Source of the DNA: Enterococcus wangshanyuanii
GTDB lineage: Bacteria > Bacillota > Bacilli > Lactobacillales > Enterococcaceae
DNA: 64,000 bases
Reading direction: 5' to 3'
NCBI RefSeq assembly: GCF_002197645.1
Contig: NZ_CP021874.1
Location: 3,410,001-3,474,000, forward strand
Under the pieces are notes generated by a model that did no database searches, was not told the DNA's origin, and saw only the letters and a program-made list of their open reading frames with translations. Shown piece by piece: positions 35,329 through 44,165 of the stretch (the stretch's first letter is position 1; the number at the start of each line of letters is the position of its first letter). The position numbers and the translations under genes are program-made.

Positions 35329-35346
35329 TTAAGGAGGTATGTATAA

Positions 35347-35979
35347 GTGATCAAAGTAATGTTAGTGGATGACCATGAAATGGTGCGTTTAGGTGTATCC
35401 TCTTATTTATCGATTCAAGATGATATCGAGGTTATTGGTGAAGCTGAAAATGGGCGGATCGGCTATGAGAAAGCGTTAGAGTTGAGACCAGATGTGATCT
35501 TGATGGACTTAGTGATGGACGAGATGGATGGTATTGAATCCACAAAAGCGATTCTAAAAGATTGGCCTGAAGCTCGGATCATTATTGTAACCAGTTTTAT
35601 CGATGATGAAAAGGTCTATCCTGCAATTGAAGCAGGTGCTGCTGGCTATTTATTAAAAACATCGACAGCCCATGAAATTGCCGATGCGATTCGTAAAATC
35701 TTTAGAGGTGAACGTGTTTTAGAGCCGGAAGTGACGACGAAGATGATGGAGCGTTTAACGAAAAAGCAAGAACCTGTTTTACATGAAGACTTGACCAATC
35801 GTGAGCATGAAATTTTGATGTTGATTGCTAAAGGACGCAGTAATCAAGAAATTGCCGATGAATTATTTATTACCCTTAAAACAGTAAAAACGCATGTGTC
35901 GAATATATTGGCGAAATTAGATGTTGAAGATCGTACACAAGCAGCAATCTACGCGTTTCAACACGGATTGGCAAAATAA
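35347..35979 (+). CDS. liaR: Response regulator LiaR
   Basis: The GTG at 35347 lies nine bases after AAGGAGG; the ATG at 35339 leads to a stop after three codons. The 210-residue product has a receiver domain (VDDHE near the start, phosphoacceptor Asp54 in [11 protein letters not shown], conserved Thr/Ser and Lys) and a LuxR-type HTH ([38 protein letters not shown]). LiaR activates membrane-defence genes, including those affecting daptomycin response. Distance to liaS raises the question of how it is co-expressed. Confidence 0.95.
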   Translation: MIKVMLVDDHEMVRLGVSSYLSIQDDIEVIGEAENGRIGYEKALELRPDVILMDLVMDEMDGIESTKAILKDWPEARIIIVTSFIDDEKVYPAIEAGAAGYLLKTSTAHEIADAIRKIFRGERVLEPEVTTKMMERLTKKQEPVLHEDLTNREHEILMLIAKGRSNQEIADELFITLKTVKTHVSNILAKLDVEDRTQAAIYAFQHGLAK

Positions 35980-35993
35980 AAAAATAAGATCGA

Positions 35994-36039
35994 AAGTGGA
36001 TAAAATCGCCTCATAGTGGTTGCTTTATTCGCTTTTTTT
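35994..36039 (+). terminator. Probable terminator of liaR
   Basis: GTGGATAAAATCGCC pairs imperfectly with GGTTGCTTTATTCGC, followed by a T run. Confidence 0.65.
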
Positions 36040-36135
36040 GTAGATATAGAGAAAGATCAGATTGATTAGAGTTCCTGTTCAATTCCCTATTGGTTTGATA
36101 TACTTAGATTAAATTTGAAACTAGGAGAAATAAGC

Positions 36136-36801
36136 ATGAAACAGAATTTTGCAATTATCGGGCTTGGGAGATTTGGCGGGAGTATATGTCAAACGCTGAT
36201 TGAGTCTGGTCAAGAAGTTTTAGCTATTGATAGCAATGAAGATCGTGTAAATGAATATATGAATATTGCAACACATGCAGTTGTAGCAAATGCCCAAGAT
36301 GAAACGACTCTGCGGTCTTTAGGTATTCGTAATTTTGATCATGTAGTTGTGGCAATTGGTGAGGATATCCAAGCCAGTATTTTAGTCACATTGATGGTTA
36401 AGGAAATGGGTGTCCCCAATGTATTGGCCAAGGCAGTCAATGAATATCACGCAAGAGTATTGGATAAAATCGGTGCTGATTTAGTTGTTCATCCTGAACG
36501 TGATATGGGGATCAGAGTCGCTCATAAACTAGTATCTCGAAATATTTTGGATTATATCGAATTATCGAATGACGTTTCTTTGGCAGAAGTACGTGTGTCA
36601 AACCCAAAATTTTATGGGAAAACGCTGGGTGATTTAAACTTCCGTCAACGATTTGGCTTGACGGTCGTTGCAATCAGACGCTCTAAGTCAGAAGTGATCG
36701 CCTCACCAGCAGCGGAAGAAATTGTTCGAGAAAATGATAATTTATTAGTAGTAGGCGAAACTGATGATGTTGATTTATTGGATGAAAAGATGAATCAGTA
36801 A
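36136..36801 (+). CDS. Potassium channel regulatory subunit, KtrA/TrkA family
   Basis: The ATG at 36136 follows AGGAGAAATAAGC and gives 221 residues. An N-terminal RCK/NAD-binding domain (FAIIGLGRFGGSICQTL, then a D for the ribose in AIDSNEDRVNEYM) is followed by a TrkA-C domain (SLAEVRVSNPKFYGKTLGDLNF). The protein gates a Ktr-type K+ channel in response to nucleotides (ATP/ADP or c-di-AMP). The membrane subunit is not in this window. KtrA and KtrC cannot be told apart here. Confidence 0.88.
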   Translation: MKQNFAIIGLGRFGGSICQTLIESGQEVLAIDSNEDRVNEYMNIATHAVVANAQDETTLRSLGIRNFDHVVVAIGEDIQASILVTLMVKEMGVPNVLAKAVNEYHARVLDKIGADLVVHPERDMGIRVAHKLVSRNILDYIELSNDVSLAEVRVSNPKFYGKTLGDLNFRQRFGLTVVAIRRSKSEVIASPAAEEIVRENDNLLVVGETDDVDLLDEKMNQ

Positions 36802-36876
36802 AACGTAAGCACTTTATTCTATGAACCTTACACTTTATGCTAAAATAACAAGTGAGAGCAAAGGGGAGAGATAGAA

Positions 36877-37188
36877 ATGAAATTAACGATTACACCAGAA
36901 GCACAACAATGGTTTAAAAATGAAGTAGGCGTTACTTCTGATAGTGGTATTCGCTTTTTCGGTAAAATTTATGGAAAGACAGATGTTCATGATGGATTTT
37001 CCATTGCGATGTCTGTTGAAGCACCTGATCAGCCAATGGTGAAAGAGGTTATTGATGATATTACCTATTTCATTGAGGAAACGGACGACTGGTTTTTTAA
37101 AGGGTATGATCTTTTAGTTGATTACGACCATGAAAAAGACGAGCCTAAATATGTATTTGCTGAAAATAAAGAAGATTTGCAGCAGTAA
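36877..37188 (+). CDS. HesB/YneR-like protein
   Basis: A 103-residue protein: KLTITPEAQQWFKNEVGV, GIRFFGKIYGK, DGFSIAMSVEAP and YLVDYD-type C-terminus fit the YneR branch of the HesB-like fold. It has no Cys at all, so cluster binding by the A-type mechanism is excluded. Function is unknown. AAGGGGAGAGAT ribosome-binding site, own transcript ended by the hairpin at 37198. Confidence 0.8.
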   Translation: MKLTITPEAQQWFKNEVGVTSDSGIRFFGKIYGKTDVHDGFSIAMSVEAPDQPMVKEVIDDITYFIEETDDWFFKGYDLLVDYDHEKDEPKYVFAENKEDLQQ

Positions 37189-37197
37189 AATCAACAT

Positions 37198-37238
37198 AAA
37201 AAGGAAAGAGTTACGGTAAACGCAACTTTTTCCTTTTT
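37198..37238. terminator. Bidirectional terminator
   Basis: AAAAAGGAAAGAGTT and AACTTTTTCCTTTTT arms around an 11-base loop, between two converging genes. Confidence 0.85.
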
Positions 37239-37248
37239 ATTTGTTTAT

Positions 37249-38736
37249 TTAAGCGATCAAAGCAGTAGATTTTTCAGTATATTTTTGATGTAGATTATCA
37301 ATCAGATTTACTTGATAATCCAATAACGGAGACAAAGGAATGATTTGGAAATTTTCTTCCTGCTTCGCTTTATCTGGCAACAAAAGTTTCGATGTTGCGA
37401 TGTAAAAGTCATAGTTGTCGTCAGAAGTTGAAGTAACAAATGAAACGGAGATAAATGATAGTTTTTCAAGGAAATCAAAAAGTGACTGCAGGAAAATCGC
37501 ATTCGGCGATAGAATGATTCCAACTTTTAAACGATATTTAGTGTTACTTCTTTGATAAAAAGGAAGTAGGAAAAAAGAACAAATATAGACTAAATCATTC
37601 AGATTATTTTTGATCCAGGCAAATTCCGGCTCAGATGTAAGAGATGTTAAAAATGTTCTGACTTTTTTTGAAAGATGAACAAATAGAGGTTGCTGATCCT
37701 TAATGAAATCTTCCATAAAATTGATAGCTAAAGGCAAAGATCCTTTTACAATAGAATGATTGAGACAGGAATTGAAAAAATTGATATTAAGTATCTCTTG
37801 TTCATTTGGTGACAGCTTCTTTTCTGAACATAGCGGAAGATAGAATTCCTCGAATCGTTCAATTAGGTTTCCAAAGGGCTGGTAATCGCTATTCATGTAT
37901 TCTTTCACATACTTGATTCTAGGGTCATCAGCATAAAAATAAATACTCCAGTAAAACATCATGAAAGATAAAAAAGTTTTTTCTCTTTCTATGTAATGTG
38001 AAGGTACGTTCATTTGCTGCAGTTCTCTGACAAATGAAGCATTTACTTCAGGAAAAATCAATTCTTTAAATGGTGGTTCTATTATGTAGTGTTTTTTCTT
38101 GATCCGCAGTTTTGAAATGGTTTTCAATAAGTACCATTCTCTAGGTTCAGTATAGGTCATCCATTGATGATCTTCTGAGTCAAATAAATCCATTCCACGT
38201 TTAGATTCTTCTAATGCTATAAATAAATCTTCGCCATAAGATGCGATCCAGAATAGATTTAAGTAAACGATGCGGATTAAATTTTCTTCTCCGCTTAATT
38301 GAAGTTGGGAGCAATTTAGTTGGACGTTAAAGCTTTTTAAATATCCGATAAGTGGTTGAAGTTTTCTGATGATGGATGCTCGGCTGATATAATGATCTTT
38401 ACAGAAATGATCGATAGTATAGTTACGTTCTAAAATAGTTGCTAATAAAAATTGGTAAGACAAGCTTTTTCTAAATAAGAATTGATGATAAGGTATATCC
38501 CGTAAAACAGCATTATCGATCTGGACTTTTCCTTGTTTGTTCAATAATTCGATATTCTGTTTTTCTAAAAGATCATCATGAATATCAGCAAAAATCGAAT
38601 TTAAACGTGCATAAGAAAAATCAGTGAATTGTTCAAAATAATGAATGCTGTATGTGCCATCTGCAGTTACCAATAGCTGATTGAAAACGATGAGCTTACG
38701 CTGAGCGGAGTCATCCAATAAAATTTCTTCTAACAT
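37249..38736 (-). CDS. Mga-family transcriptional regulator
   Basis: The ATG at 38736 follows AGGGAGACTAAAT and gives 495 residues; an upstream in-frame start would add a hydrophobic stretch without signals. The N-terminal half has an HTH_Mga-like segment (FCKDHYISRASIIRKLQPLIGYLKSF) typical of Mga/AtxA regulators. The middle is helical and resembles PRD-like domains, and the end (KVGIILSPNAIFLQSLFDFLE) resembles an EIIB-like domain. Mga regulators control surface and virulence genes, often in response to sugar phosphotransfer. Targets are unknown. The divergent gene encodes a GT2 enzyme. Confidence 0.8.
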   Translation of the reverse strand: MLEEILLDDSAQRKLIVFNQLLVTADGTYSIHYFEQFTDFSYARLNSIFADIHDDLLEKQNIELLNKQGKVQIDNAVLRDIPYHQFLFRKSLSYQFLLATILERNYTIDHFCKDHYISRASIIRKLQPLIGYLKSFNVQLNCSQLQLSGEENLIRIVYLNLFWIASYGEDLFIALEESKRGMDLFDSEDHQWMTYTEPREWYLLKTISKLRIKKKHYIIEPPFKELIFPEVNASFVRELQQMNVPSHYIEREKTFLSFMMFYWSIYFYADDPRIKYVKEYMNSDYQPFGNLIERFEEFYLPLCSEKKLSPNEQEILNINFFNSCLNHSIVKGSLPLAINFMEDFIKDQQPLFVHLSKKVRTFLTSLTSEPEFAWIKNNLNDLVYICSFFLLPFYQRSNTKYRLKVGIILSPNAIFLQSLFDFLEKLSFISVSFVTSTSDDNYDFYIATSKLLLPDKAKQEENFQIIPLSPLLDYQVNLIDNLHQKYTEKSTALIA

Positions 38737-39144
38737 ATTTAGTCTCCCTACTATTAAAAATATTCTGAATAAAAGAATGATATAAAAATTCATAACATAT
38801 AAATTCAATGTATAAAAATTAATCTATGTTATTATAATACCCACTTTTTGACTGAATTTCAATTATATAATTAAATAGAAATAAAATTGTAATGAATGTT
38901 TAAAAATAGATTAATCCTTAAATATAGGAAAAATTGAATGATTTTCTGTTTTAAATAGACATATTTTTTTGTTTTGATTAAAAAATATTGGTTATTTATT
39001 TCAATAATATTTCTTTGTTTGGACAGAAATTTTTCTTTAGAAAAAATAGGAACAGAAGGAATCAAATACCTAGGTCTATTTTTTTGTAACTCATCGTTAG
39101 ATGTATGTTATAATCAACAAAGAATGTTTTTTGGAGGAAAGCTT
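38737..39144. other. AT-rich intergenic region between the Mga-like gene and a GT2 gene
   Basis: 408 bases with very high AT content and divergent genes. TTGTAA at 39084 and TATAAT at 39109-39114 (19-base spacer) may drive the GT2 gene. An in-frame extension of the GT2 gene to 38974 lacks start signals. Nothing else is recognised; bent, regulator-binding DNA would fit the composition. Confidence 0.45.
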
Positions 39145-40086
39145 ATGTTGTCGATTGTTGTTCCTTGTTATAATGAAGAGGAGTCCATTCCATTATTCTT
39201 TGAAGAAGTGGAAAAAATCAGTGCTCAGATTCAATATAACATTGAATATATTTTTATTAATGACGGATCAAAGGATGGAACGTTAGAATCATTAAGAAAA
39301 TTGTATAAAGCTCATCCTGATAAGGTACGCTACCTGTCTTTTTCTCGAAACTTCGGGAAAGAAGCTGGATTGTATGCGGGACTTAAAGAAGCTCGCGGCA
39401 GTCTAGTTACTGTGATGGATGTTGATCTACAAGATCCGCCTGAACTGTTACCACAAATGATTCAAATGTTAGAAGCAAATAAAGAGTTGGATTGTATCGG
39501 TACGAGACGTGGTGATCGTGAAGGCGAACCGCCGATTCGCAGTTTTTTTGCTCGTATGTTCTACCGCTTAGTCAATAAGATCGGTGAAACAGAGATGGTC
39601 GATGGTGCTAGAGATTTTCGCTTGATGACGCGTCAAATGGTCGATGGGATTCTAGAATTGACTGAGTATAATCGCTTTTCAAAAGGGATTTTTAGTTGGG
39701 TTGGCTTTAACACAGAATACTTGTCGTATGAAAATCGCGAACGGGTCGCTGGTTCTACTTCGTGGTCATTTTGGAGTTTATTGAGTTATTCCATCGATGG
39801 CATCGTCAACTTTTCGGAAATGCCCTTGAACCTAGCTTCTTATGTAGGTGCTCTTTCTTGTGTTGGGTCAGTCATCGCGATGCTGGTGATTTTCTTTAGA
39901 ACGATCATTATTGGGGATCCTACTAGCGGATGGCCATCTATGGTTTGTATCATTTTGTTTGTAGGCGGGCTGCAACTTCTCTGTCTTGGAATTATTGGTA
40001 AATATATTGGAAAGATCTTTTTGGAAACGAAAAAACGCCCGATTTATCTTGTGAAGGAAACAGAACGAGATAACAAAGAAGAATAG
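39145..40086 (+). CDS. Family 2 glycosyltransferase, GtrB/polyprenyl-phosphate type
   Basis: The ATG at 39145 follows TTGGAGGAAAGCTT; the product has 313 residues. The GT-A domain carries LSIVVPCYNEEESIPLFF, the DXD region in DGSKDGT and VMDVDLQDPPELLP, then SKGIFSWVGF and two C-terminal membrane helices (about 230-285). This is the dolichyl-phosphate-mannose synthase-like group that makes polyprenyl-phosphate sugars for modifying wall polymers outside the membrane. No flippase or second transferase lies next to it. Confidence 0.9.
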   Translation: MLSIVVPCYNEEESIPLFFEEVEKISAQIQYNIEYIFINDGSKDGTLESLRKLYKAHPDKVRYLSFSRNFGKEAGLYAGLKEARGSLVTVMDVDLQDPPELLPQMIQMLEANKELDCIGTRRGDREGEPPIRSFFARMFYRLVNKIGETEMVDGARDFRLMTRQMVDGILELTEYNRFSKGIFSWVGFNTEYLSYENRERVAGSTSWSFWSLLSYSIDGIVNFSEMPLNLASYVGALSCVGSVIAMLVIFFRTIIIGDPTSGWPSMVCIILFVGGLQLLCLGIIGKYIGKIFLETKKRPIYLVKETERDNKEE

Positions 40087-40101
40087 AAGTTGAAATCAAT
40101 C

Positions 40102-40149
40102 AAAAAAGACCAACTTTGATCTCGTTGAGATTCTAAAGCTGGTCTTTTT
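40102..40149. terminator. Bidirectional terminator
   Basis: AAAAAAGACCAACTTT and AAAGCTGGTCTTTTT arms with an inner ATCTC/GAGAT dyad, between converging genes. Confidence 0.88.
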
Positions 40150-40156
40150 GAGCGAC

Positions 40157-41119
40157 TCAATACCCTTGATTTAGAGCAATTTCATTTTTAGCTAAGCTGC
40201 CGTCTTTTAAGAATTGAGTCAGATTTTGTGTAAAGATAGTGAACAGCTTTGTCTTAAATTGAGGAGTAAGTCCAGAAATATGAGGGGTTATCAACACATT
40301 TTCCATCGTCCATAAAGGGCTGTCCGCTGGCAAAGGTTCTTCTTCAAAAACATCTAAAGCAGCAAAACTCAGCTGACCGTTTTTTAGTGCTTCGATCAGG
40401 TCAGTTGTGTGGACGGATGGTCCACGGCCCACATTGACAAACACAGTTCCTGGTTTCATCGCAAGAAACATTGATTCATTGTACATCTGGTAGGTTTCAT
40501 CGGTTAACGGTAAAATATTTACAACGATATCCATTTCGTTGATGATCCGCTGCATATTTTTTTGCGAGTAGCACTCAATAAAACCTTGAGTGACATGTCC
40601 TGATGTATTGATACCGTAAGGTTGGATATTTAAACCTTGGGCAAATAAGGCCAGCTGTTGACCGATATTTCCTGTGCCGACAATCAACATTTTTTGCATG
40701 GATAATTGCTTATAGGAGATATTTTCTCGGCTCCATACTCGATTTGCCTGATTGTTTATGCTTGTACGGATGCCCCGGAAAGCTGTTAATAAAACGCCTA
40801 AAACATGTTCTGAAATAGAAATGCTGTGAATACCGCTTGCGTTTGATAAATGTATGCCTTTTTCGGTAAAACGGTCTAAATCATAGGAATCGACACCTGC
40901 TGAAATGGACTGTACCCATTTTAAACGACTCGTTTCAGAGTCCAAAAGATATTGACCTAACTCTTTATCCCAGCCTAACATGATTTCGATGTCGTCCTTA
41001 ATTAATTGTGGTGTTTCTCTGTGAGGATCAACAACGATATGATCAACAGCTATTTTTCGAATATCTGCCACTTGTTCTTCCTTCATTTTCTCAACAAGAT
41101 AAATAATTGGTTGTCCCAT
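40157..41119 (-). CDS. D-2-hydroxyacid dehydrogenase family protein
   Basis: The ATG at 41119 follows GGGAGGAATCAAA and gives 320 residues. A Rossmann motif (LIVGTGNIGQQLALFAQGL), VNVGRGPSVHTTDLIEALKNGQL, ALDVFEEEPLP and the catalytic His in NVLITPHISG fit NAD-dependent D-2-hydroxyacid dehydrogenases. The Arg of the active site is in the sequence around LKWVQSISAGVD. Substrate is not predictable; members include phosphoglycerate, lactate and hydroxyisocaproate dehydrogenases. Confidence 0.87.
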   Translation of the reverse strand: MGQPIIYLVEKMKEEQVADIRKIAVDHIVVDPHRETPQLIKDDIEIMLGWDKELGQYLLDSETSRLKWVQSISAGVDSYDLDRFTEKGIHLSNASGIHSISISEHVLGVLLTAFRGIRTSINNQANRVWSRENISYKQLSMQKMLIVGTGNIGQQLALFAQGLNIQPYGINTSGHVTQGFIECYSQKNMQRIINEMDIVVNILPLTDETYQMYNESMFLAMKPGTVFVNVGRGPSVHTTDLIEALKNGQLSFAALDVFEEEPLPADSPLWTMENVLITPHISGLTPQFKTKLFTIFTQNLTQFLKDGSLAKNEIALNQGY

Positions 41120-41163
41120 TTTGATTCCTCCCTGCATTCTCATTGTAACAAAAAACGATGTCA

Positions 41164-41200
41164 AACTAAAAAGGATTGAACTATGAATCGTTCAATCCTT
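41164..41200 (-). terminator. Intrinsic terminator of ispG
   Basis: AAAGGATTGAAC and GTTCAATCCTTT arms around a TATGAATC loop. On the minus strand it is followed by a T-rich tract. Confidence 0.8.
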
Positions 41201-41221
41201 TCAAATAGAGTGTTATTCAGA

Positions 41222-42313
41222 TTAGATTTCTTCACCGCGAGCATAAGCGGCTGCAAGGAGATCCACTTCTTTTTTTAGTTCTTCGACCATTATTTCTTCT
41301 GGAACAGTGCGGATGATTTTTCCTTTTTTAAACAACATTCCTTTGCCGTTTCCACCAGCGATACCGATATCTGCTTCTCTGGCTTCACCGGGACCATTCA
41401 CAGCACAGCCTAAAACAGCTACTTTGATCGGTGCTTTGATTTTTTCAATATATTCTTCGATCTCATTTGCGATCGGAATCAAATCGATTTCAATCCGTCC
41501 ACATGTAGGACAAGAAATCAATGTCGCAGCATTACTTGCTAAGCCAAATGCTTTTAGCACTTCTTTTGCTACTTTGATTTCTTCGACAGGGTCTGCAGAA
41601 AGTGAAACTCGGCAAGTATTTCCGATACCACGGGAAAGTAAAGCCCCGAGTCCAGCAGCAGATTTCATTCCGCCAGAAAATTTCGTTCCAGCTTCAGTGA
41701 TTCCTAAGTGTAAAGGATAATCAAATGTTTGGGCAGCTAAAGAGTACGCTTCGATCGCCAAATTCACGTCACTGGCTTTTAATGAAACAATAATGTCATA
41801 AAAGTCTAAATCTTCAAGAATTTTGATATGCTCTACAGCACTTGCAACCATTGCTTCAGCAGTCGGATAGCCATATTGCTGTAAGAATTTTTTTTCTAAA
41901 GAGCCAGCATTTACACCGATTCTAATAGGGATTCCTTTGGCTTTACAAGCAGTAACTACTTTTTCTACACGGTCTTTTCTACCGATATTTCCTGGGTTGA
42001 TCCGAATTTTATCAACACCTTGCTCGATTGCTTTCAATGCTAAACGATAATCAAAATGAATATCTGCGACTAGTGGAATCGAGATTTGACTCTTGATGGC
42101 GCCTAAAGCATTAGCTGCTGCTTCATCAGGGACAGCTACACGCACGATCTGACAGCCTGCTTCTTCCAATTGTTTGATTTGTGCGACGGTTGCTTCAACA
42201 TCATGTGTTTTAGTCGTACACATACTTTGGATAAATAATTCATCACTTCCGCCGATCGTTAAGTCGCCAATTTTGACTGGACGTGTATTTTTACGATGGG
42301 TCAATTCTCCCAT
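41222..42313 (-). CDS. ispG: 4-hydroxy-3-methylbut-2-enyl diphosphate synthase (MEP pathway)
   Basis: A 363-residue protein with the full IspG/GcpE pattern: [37 protein letters not shown] and the three cluster Cys in SCPTCGR and [10 protein letters not shown]. It reduces methylerythritol cyclodiphosphate to HMBPP using a 4Fe-4S cluster. Enterococci are usually described as relying on mevalonate, so this gene is notable. From memory, ispG, a DUF1189 gene and sod also lie together in Listeria and Bacillus, which points to inheritance rather than recent transfer. Transcribed alone. Confidence 0.93.
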   Translation of the reverse strand: MGELTHRKNTRPVKIGDLTIGGSDELFIQSMCTTKTHDVEATVAQIKQLEEAGCQIVRVAVPDEAAANALGAIKSQISIPLVADIHFDYRLALKAIEQGVDKIRINPGNIGRKDRVEKVVTACKAKGIPIRIGVNAGSLEKKFLQQYGYPTAEAMVASAVEHIKILEDLDFYDIIVSLKASDVNLAIEAYSLAAQTFDYPLHLGITEAGTKFSGGMKSAAGLGALLSRGIGNTCRVSLSADPVEEIKVAKEVLKAFGLASNAATLISCPTCGRIEIDLIPIANEIEEYIEKIKAPIKVAVLGCAVNGPGEAREADIGIAGGNGKGMLFKKGKIIRTVPEEIMVEELKKEVDLLAAAYARGEEI

Positions 42314-42456
42314 AATAGATTCTCTCCTTATTTTGTCTTACAATTTTTTATTGTTAATTCCTCAATCAGTATAATTCAACGTCTATCTTAACACATAATG
42401 ATAAATCTGAGAATGTAAGAAAAGTTTAAGATTTCTTCTGAATGTCATTGGAAAGA

Positions 42457-43269
42457 TTAAATCATTGGTGGCTGGTGCCGCTGTTCTTTTCGAGTTGCAA
42501 AGAAAAAGATCATCAATGAAACCAAAATGATCAAAAAGCTATCATCAAAAGGTCTAAACAGTAGTTGAAGCAAACTGCTGACGATCACTGGTAAGGTTGA
42601 GCAATAGACAACTATTTTTAAGCAATCAAAAAAGCGTAATTTGTATAATCGAACCTTACTATAAAGATTAGCGCCGATCGTGATCAACAGTAGATTGATG
42701 AGCAAATTAATAAATGCTGGATACAGTGTGACCAAAAAAACAATGAGTTTGAGCCAAAAGGGCACATTCGATTCATCTAACGCTTGCTTCAGCTCTTGGC
42801 TGTTCAAGCCATCAAGAGTCCCTTGTGAATAAGGCACTTCAAACTGGCTTGTACCAAATAAGGCATCAGCCGTTCCAGAACTTGGTAAGGAAACAACAAA
42901 CTCGTCATCTAAGAAACCGACACTGACTGCATTTCCGACAGAATCAGCGGTAATATCACTGAGCGAACGTTTTCCTTCCGGATCGAAGGTGAAGATGATC
43001 GAATTTGTTTGATAAATAAAACCTTTTGTAGAGGGATCTGTTTTTAGTTGCCCGTCGATAATTTTAAACTCAGGTAATTTTTCAGCGATTTTTTGCCCAT
43101 CACTTTTAATATCCTGAACCATAGAAAAAATTTGTTTTGTTAATGGAAAAGCAAGAACGACACTTAGAAAAAGGATGTACAAAATGACTTTCCAAAAAGG
43201 CATATTTTTAGCCCTATGAAGATCAGAAAATTGAAAAAGAGCATGTTTAAACAATGTGAATGTATTCAT
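42457..43269 (-). CDS. DUF1189 family membrane protein
   Basis: A 270-residue protein with a membrane helix near residues 27-47, an extracytoplasmic domain (about 50-165, with repeated Asp/Gly/Ser segments) and two to three C-terminal helices. The pattern around HRAKNMPFWKVILYILFL fits DUF1189. The role is unknown; in Bacillus-like genomes the family is found near sodA, as here. Starts about 170 bases upstream of sodA on the opposite strand. Confidence 0.82.
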   Translation of the reverse strand: MNTFTLFKHALFQFSDLHRAKNMPFWKVILYILFLSVVLAFPLTKQIFSMVQDIKSDGQKIAEKLPEFKIIDGQLKTDPSTKGFIYQTNSIIFTFDPEGKRSLSDITADSVGNAVSVGFLDDEFVVSLPSSGTADALFGTSQFEVPYSQGTLDGLNSQELKQALDESNVPFWLKLIVFLVTLYPAFINLLINLLLITIGANLYSKVRLYKLRFFDCLKIVVYCSTLPVIVSSLLQLLFRPFDDSFLIILVSLMIFFFATRKEQRHQPPMI

Positions 43270-43438
43270 AGACTTTCTCCTGACTTGAATTTACGTACAG
43301 TCGTCATTTTAAAGGAGTTAACTCGTAAAAACAAGTGTCGTGTAAATTTTGTAAGCAATTACTTTGAAGGTTGGCATAAAATCTGTTATGCTATAAATGT
43401 ATGAAAATATATACTTATTTAAATGGAGGGATTTTTTT

Positions 43439-44047
43439 ATGACTTACACTTTACCAGAATTACCTTATGCTTATGATGCGTTGGCACCATATATCGATGA
43501 AGAAACAATGCATTTACACCATGACAAACACCATAACACTTATGTGACGAACTTAAATGCTGCAATTGAGAAACACCCTGAACTTGGTTCTAAATCTGTA
43601 GAAGAATTGATTTCTGATATGGATGCGATTCCTGAAGATATTCGTACAGCTGTACGTAACAATGGTGGCGGACATGCGAACCATGCATTTTTCTGGAACA
43701 TCATGGCTCCTAATGCTGGCGGCGCACCAACTGGTGATATCAAAGATGCGATCGATGCGGCTTTTGGCAGCTTTGATAAACTAAAAGAAGAATTTAAAAC
43801 TGCTGCAACTGGACGTTTCGGTTCAGGTTGGGCATGGCTAGTTTTAAATAATGGCAAATTAGAAGTAACATCAACTGCTAACCAAGATTCTCCTTTAATG
43901 GAAGGTAAAACTCCAGTTTTAGGCTTAGATGTTTGGGAACATGCGTATTACTTAAACTACAAAAACGTTCGTCCAGAATACATCGATGCATTTTGGAACA
44001 TCGTGAACTGGGATGAAGTAAACAAACATTTTGCTGCAGCAAAATAA
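43439..44047 (+). CDS. sodA: Superoxide dismutase [Mn/Fe]
   Basis: The ATG at 43439 follows ATGGAGGG; the product has 202 residues. Metal ligands are in LHHDKHH (His near 26-27), NHAFFW (His), and LDVWEHAYY (Asp and His). Sequence around the last motif favours Mn over Fe, as in other enterococci. It removes superoxide in the cytoplasm. An extended -10 (TGCTATAAA at 43389) lies upstream, and a strong terminator follows. Confidence 0.96.
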   Translation: MTYTLPELPYAYDALAPYIDEETMHLHHDKHHNTYVTNLNAAIEKHPELGSKSVEELISDMDAIPEDIRTAVRNNGGGHANHAFFWNIMAPNAGGAPTGDIKDAIDAAFGSFDKLKEEFKTAATGRFGSGWAWLVLNNGKLEVTSTANQDSPLMEGKTPVLGLDVWEHAYYLNYKNVRPEYIDAFWNIVNWDEVNKHFAAAK

Positions 44048-44076
44048 GTAAATAATTATATAAATTCTATCTTTTC

Positions 44077-44118
44077 GGAGGAAAACAGTAAAATGCACTG
44101 TTTTCCTCTTTTTATTTG
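44077..44118 (+). terminator. Intrinsic terminator of sodA
   Basis: GGAGGAAAACAGT and ACTGTTTTCCTC arms, AAAATGC loop, T run. Confidence 0.92.
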
Positions 44119-44165
44119 TGGCATACTAATAATAGGAAAATGAAAGCTGAAGGAGCTTGATTAAA

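Noticed and set aside
38974..39144. N-terminal extension of the GT2 gene from 38974
   Set aside because: No start signal; the strong GGAGG site and the conserved GT2 start both point to the ATG at 39145.
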